In this document: positions 5,990 to 8,475 of the stretch, piece after piece
How the letters are laid out: each line of letters begins with the position of its first letter
How positions within the stretch are numbered: position 1 is the first letter of the stretch
DNA from: Microcaldota archaeon
GTDB taxonomy: Archaea > Micrarchaeota > Micrarchaeia > Burarchaeales > JAKAKT01
Direction of reading: 5' to 3'
Assembly: GCA_026396425.1 (NCBI GenBank)
Contig: JAPLWU010000093.1
Span: 1 to 8,475 of the forward strand
DNA: 8,475 nucleotides
The notes under the pieces: generated by a model
The model's input: the letters and a program-made list of their open reading frames with translations, nothing else
Told to the model about the DNA's origin: nothing
Database searches by the model: none
Program-made: the position numbers and the translations under genes

Positions 5990-6775
5990 TCAAACTTTCG
6001 TTAGGCCTGGGTCGAAGAGCCATACCGCGAGAAGCAGCTCAACGAACACTAGAATCCCGCCAGCGACGATTGCCATGGTCATCCTGTTCGGCGACCTTTC
6101 AACGTGGAAGTCGACCGAGTGGAGCAGCCAGTGGGCGCCCATGTAGAGCAGGAAAACCTTCACCGCGCTTTCGAGCGAGCCGCTCATGAACAGGAGGAGC
6201 AGGAGCACGGCGACGTGTATAAGGCCGTCCTTCAAGGCGTGGCTCGCCCTGTGCTTGGTCATCTCCGCAAAAAAGAAGATAACCGCTATTATGAACGCGA
6301 TGGTGACGAGGCTCCAGAGCGCGGCCGAAGTTTTCGGCCCGACCTCCAGCCCGAAAATCCGAATCACGAAAGATGAAACCGGAAGCGCTACCAGAGGAAC
6401 GAAAGTGCGCATCGAGGGGAACATCGAGTGGTAGCTCCAGCTCTCGCGCGCGAGGTTGTCGCTCCTTTTCTCATAAGCCGGCCTGTCGGCGTATATTACT
6501 TTTTTCGCAAACCCCCGCTTGTAGCCGTAAACCTCCTTATCGGCCATCTCCTCGTGCGGCTGCTCCTCGCTTCCGGGTCCGGTCCATTGCCTTTCCTCGG
6601 CGAAAGTTTCCCTTTTCGGCTCATCAGAGCCCCGGCCCCCGTATTCCTGTCCCGTGCTCCACGGCTGTTCCCCCTCCGCGTCATCTATCTTTTCGCCGAA
6701 AATACTGACCTGGCCCGTGGCGAAATCCAATGAGTCTTCAGCCTCGCCGCGCCTTGCGCGCTTCTTTTTGGCCAT
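5990..6775 (-). CDS. Hypothetical multi-pass membrane protein with long charged N-terminus, within the SPFH cluster
   Basis: Protein of 261 residues. Residues 1-115 are hydrophilic and probably disordered, starting with a basic KKKRARR patch (3-9), then Glu, Gly, Pro and Arg-rich sequence. The C-terminal half has about five hydrophobic segments (about 122-142, 150-171, 184-198, 203-220 and 233-254). Charged or polar residues lie between them, including HRASHALKDG (175-184) and a histidine-bearing HWLLHSVDFH (215-224). I do not recognise the family. It is the first gene of the minus-strand unit, 65 bp before the SPFH pair, and is divergent from nfeD, so a role with the SPFH/NfeD proteins is plausible but inferred. 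The ATG at 6775 lies about 26 nt from a TATA-like TTAAAAA with no ribosome binding site, consistent with a leaderless message. Confidence 0.8.
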   Translation of the reverse strand: MAKKKRARRGEAEDSLDFATGQVSIFGEKIDDAEGEQPWSTGQEYGGRGSDEPKRETFAEERQWTGPGSEEQPHEEMADKEVYGYKRGFAKKVIYADRPAYEKRSDNLARESWSYHSMFPSMRTFVPLVALPVSSFVIRIFGLEVGPKTSAALWSLVTIAFIIAVIFFFAEMTKHRASHALKDGLIHVAVLLLLLFMSGSLESAVKVFLLYMGAHWLLHSVDFHVERSPNRMTMAIVAGGILVFVELLLAVWLFDPGLTKV

Positions 6776-6796
6776 GCCCTAATCTTGCCAAGAATA

Positions 6797-6805
6797 GTTT
6801 TTAAT
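6797..6805. promoter_or_regulatory. Shared AT box between the membrane-protein and nfeD genes
   Basis: TTTTTAA (6798-6804) is centred about 26 nt from the minus-strand ATG at 6775 and about 38 nt from the plus-strand ATG at 6839. It could serve both directions, giving a leaderless minus transcript and a leader of about 12 nt on the plus side. TTTACTAAT (6810-6818) is an alternative TATA for the plus strand. Confidence 0.45.
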
Positions 6806-6838
6806 CTTTCTTTACTAATCAATACCGTGTCTTTTGCG

Positions 6839-7240
6839 ATGCCCCTCATAGTAATAGGCCTTCTCGCGCTTTTCGGCGAGCTTTTCCTGCCAGGGGGCAT
6901 AGCGGGCATAATTGGAATAGGGCTCATTGCATGCGGGGTGCTCCTTTCCACGGGCGTTTCGTCCGAGGCTTCTGCCGCGGGCGGGATTCTGACAAGCGCG
7001 GTTGCCGCGGTAGTCGTTTATGTTTACTGGAGAAAGGTCCGCAGGTCCCCCCTCAAGAGCGGCGCGGACGCTTTCGTCGGCCTCGAGGCGACCGTAATCA
7101 CCAATTTTTCCGGTGGGAAAGGCCAGGTGCGCCTCAAGGGCGAGGACTGGAGCGCGCGCTCGCACGGCGAAAAGAGCTACAAGCGCGGCGACAAGGTCAA
7201 AATCACGGGGTTCGAAGGGGTTTACCTAGAGGTCGATTAA
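6839..7240 (+). CDS. nfeD: Short NfeD-like membrane protein with C-terminal OB-fold domain
   Basis: Predicted 133-residue NfeD of the short type, which has no ClpP-like serine protease domain. Hydrophobic segments cover about 2-38 and 46-64, including the characteristic ALFGELFLPGGIAGIIG (10-26). A KVRR turn leads into the soluble NfeD OB fold (about 76-133), with GLEATVITNFSGGKGQVRLKG (81-101), EDWSAR (102-107), YKRGDKVKI (114-122) and the terminal EGVYLEVD. NfeD proteins partner with slipins and flotillins, and the slipin follows here after 1 nt. The frame is open upstream to a TTG at 6785, but ATG 6839 gives the normal NfeD beginning and lies at a suitable distance from the AT box. No ribosome binding site is visible, unlike the following gene. 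Confidence 0.88.
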   Translation: MPLIVIGLLALFGELFLPGGIAGIIGIGLIACGVLLSTGVSSEASAAGGILTSAVAAVVVYVYWRKVRRSPLKSGADAFVGLEATVITNFSGGKGQVRLKGEDWSARSHGEKSYKRGDKVKITGFEGVYLEVD

Positions 7241-7241
7241 G

Positions 7242-8076
7242 GTGGGCTTCGAAGGCATCGTATTCCTCCTGCTCGGAATCGCCGTCTTCGCCATAGCCGC
7301 CCGCGCCGTCATATTCATCTACCAATACGAGGAGGGAGTCCGTTTCAGGTATGGCAGATATCTCTCAAAACTCCCGCCCGGGCCGAATTTTCTCGTTCCG
7401 CTCATTGACGTCGTATCCATAGTCGACATGCGGATAAGGTCGATGGAGGTCCCTCCCCAGAAGGTCGTGACTTCGGATAACGCGGTGGTGATGATAGAAG
7501 CGGTCATATACTACAGGCCCATCGACGCCGAGAAGATAATCCTCCACGTGGCGCAGTACGAGAAGGCTTCCGTACTCCTTTCCCAAACGTCTCTTCGCGC
7601 CATCGTCGGCGAGATGATATTCGACAACCTGAATTCAGAACGCGAGTACATAAACCGCAGGCTCAAGGAGAGCCTCGACAGGCTCGCGGAAAGCTGGGGG
7701 ATAATGATAATAAGCGCGGAAATCGGCGAGGTCAACCCTGAAGCAGGTGCGCGCGGAAAGGCTCAAGCGGGCGGCCATTCTCGAGAGCGAGGGCCGCAAG
7801 GCTTCCATGATTCTCTATGCCGAGGGGGAGAAATTTTCGACTCAAACCATTGCGGGCGGCACGGCCAAGGCCAAAATAAACGTCTCGAGGGGCGAGGCCG
7901 AGGGAATCGGCATAGTCGCGCGCGAGGCGGATGGCATAACCGGCACCGCTCTTTCGTTCTGGGAACTCAACATGTGGAAGACGCTCTCCAGCAGCAAGAA
8001 TACTACGTGCGTTCTTCCGTATAACATCACCGGCTGGTTAAAGTGCATGCGCGGAATTGAAGGCGAGGGGGGATGA
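7242..8076 (+). pseudogene. NfeD-linked slipin (SPFH protein) split by a frameshift/deletion near 7740
   Basis: The first part reads from GTG 7242 (GAGGT at 7229-7233 as ribosome binding site) for 166 residues: membrane segment (about 5-25), YQYEEGVRFRYGRYLSKLPPG, VPPQKVVTSDNAV (70-82), LLSQTSLRAIVGE (112-124) and WGIMIISAEIGEVNP (152-166). Homology then jumps to another frame at 7741, KQVRAERLKRAAILESEGRK, continuing to TGA 8074-8076 with GTALSFWELNMWKTL. Staying in the first frame gives arginine/glycine/histidine-rich nonsense to a stop at 8022-8024. Compared with the two minus-strand paralogues, about 7-8 residues are missing at the junction, which fits a deletion of about 20-23 bp that shifts the frame. 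It could be a real mutation or an assembly error; the second half still has normal coding character. A GTG at 7747 could start the second fragment but lacks a ribosome binding site. Confidence 0.85.
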
Positions 8077-8103
8077 GATTTAACTGACGTTTGCTAAAGT
8101 TTG

Positions 8104-8110
8104 GGAGGTG
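8104..8110 (+). promoter_or_regulatory. Strong ribosome binding site for the SPFH gene at 8117
   Basis: GGAGGTG ends 6 nt before ATG 8117 and is the best ribosome binding site in the window; it fixes the start. A TTTAAC at 8079-8084 would place initiation inside this site, so cotranscription with the upstream nfeD-slipin unit is more likely than a separate promoter. Confidence 0.75.
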
Positions 8111-8116
8111 TGTTGG

Positions 8117-8475
8117 ATGGTTGATTTGTTGTCGTTCGGGGTATTGCTGGTCGTTCTCGTAGTCATCGTTTTCATCGCTCTCGTTTTGAGCGTGCGCGTG
8201 CTCAAGGAGTATGAAAGAGGAGTCAAGCTGAGCATGGGGCGATTCGCCGGCGTTGTCGGCCCAGGCCTCGTTTTCATCATTCCTTTCATCGACCAGGTCG
8301 TATTGGTCGACCTCCGCACGCGGACCCTCGAGGTCCCGCGGCAGGACGTGATTACCAAGGACAATGCGACCGTGGGGGTTGATGCGGTCATTTACTACAA
8401 GGTGGTCGACCCCGGGAGAGTGGTCATACAGGTCGAGGACTTCCAGTATGCGACAATCCGCCTTGCGCAGACGAC
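8117..8475 (+). CDS. Stomatin/slipin-like SPFH protein (N-terminal part, cut by window edge)
   Basis: The first 119 residues are present. A long hydrophobic segment (about 4-25) is followed by the stomatin core: VLKEYERGVKLSMGRFAG (28-45), VGPGLVFIIPFIDQVVLVDLR (47-67), EVPRQDVITKDNATVGVDAVIYYKVVDP (72-99) and FQYATIRLAQTT (108-119). This is the canonical prokaryotic slipin arrangement, and it matches textbook archaeal stomatins more closely than the frameshifted gene before it. It lies 40 bp after that gene's stop on the same strand, so it is probably the last visible member of the nfeD-slipin-slipin unit. The C-terminal half, including the coiled coil, lies outside the window. Confidence 0.92.
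   Translation, partial: MVDLLSFGVLLVVLVVIVFIALVLSVRVLKEYERGVKLSMGRFAGVVGPGLVFIIPFIDQVVLVDLRTRTLEVPRQDVITKDNATVGVDAVIYYKVVDPGRVVIQVEDFQYATIRLAQT

Noticed and set aside
7731..7750. Programmed ribosomal frameshift in the slipin
   Set aside because: No slippery heptamer is seen, and several residues of the family core are missing at the junction, which a frameshift alone would not explain.
7242..8024. Reading the NfeD-linked slipin as an intact 260-residue protein
   Set aside because: After residue 166 the frame leaves SPFH homology and turns into Gly/Arg/His-rich nonsense, while the homologous sequence continues in another frame to 8076.

Overview
The window looks archaeal. Gene starts are preceded at the archaeal distance (about 25-38 nt) by AT-rich TATA-like boxes such as TTTTAAA, TTTTTAA and TATAAAA. 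Several genes appear leaderless or nearly so, while others carry GGAGGTG/AAGGTG-type ribosome binding sites. The proteins fit: an archaeal FKBP-type isomerase with a C-terminal extension, archaeal stomatin/slipin (SPFH) proteins, a short NfeD, and an N-glycosylation-rich surface protein. A small-genome DPANN-type lineage (Diapherotrites or Micrarchaeota-like) is a guess from gene style; nothing in the window proves it.

Layout. 1-307 (-): start of a membrane protein of unknown function, cut by the window edge. 308-462: AT-rich divergent intergenic region with a duplicated promoter/RBS module. 463-789 (+): small charged protein of unknown function. 790-854: convergent AT-rich spacer. 855-1589 (-): FKBP/SlyD-like peptidyl-prolyl isomerase. 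1673-2893 (+): membrane-anchored extracellular protein with 16 N-glycosylation sequons, divergent from the FKBP gene over a single AT box. 2969-3595 (+): unrecognised protein. 3683-4267 (+): flavodoxin-family protein with an insertion in its FMN phosphate loop, followed by degenerate copies of its own 3' end. From 4381 to the end of the window: a membrane-microdomain cluster.

The cluster is the centre of interest. On the minus strand lie a multi-pass membrane protein with a long charged cytosolic N-terminus (5990-6775) and two tandem, translationally coupled stomatin-type SPFH proteins (5142-5924 and 4381-5145). Divergent from these, on the plus strand, lie a short NfeD (6839-7240), a slipin that is frameshifted with a small internal deletion (7242-8076), and a fourth SPFH gene that runs off the window (8117 onward). 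NfeD-slipin pairing is a known partnership in bacteria and archaea. Four SPFH paralogues in under 4.2 kb, arranged as two back-to-back transcription units, is unusual and suggests hetero-oligomeric membrane scaffolds, perhaps analogous to the HflK/HflC or flotillin/NfeD systems. An 8-bp inverted repeat brackets the TATA box of the minus-strand SPFH pair and is a candidate operator.

No rRNA, tRNA, CRISPR array, transposase or integrase was seen.
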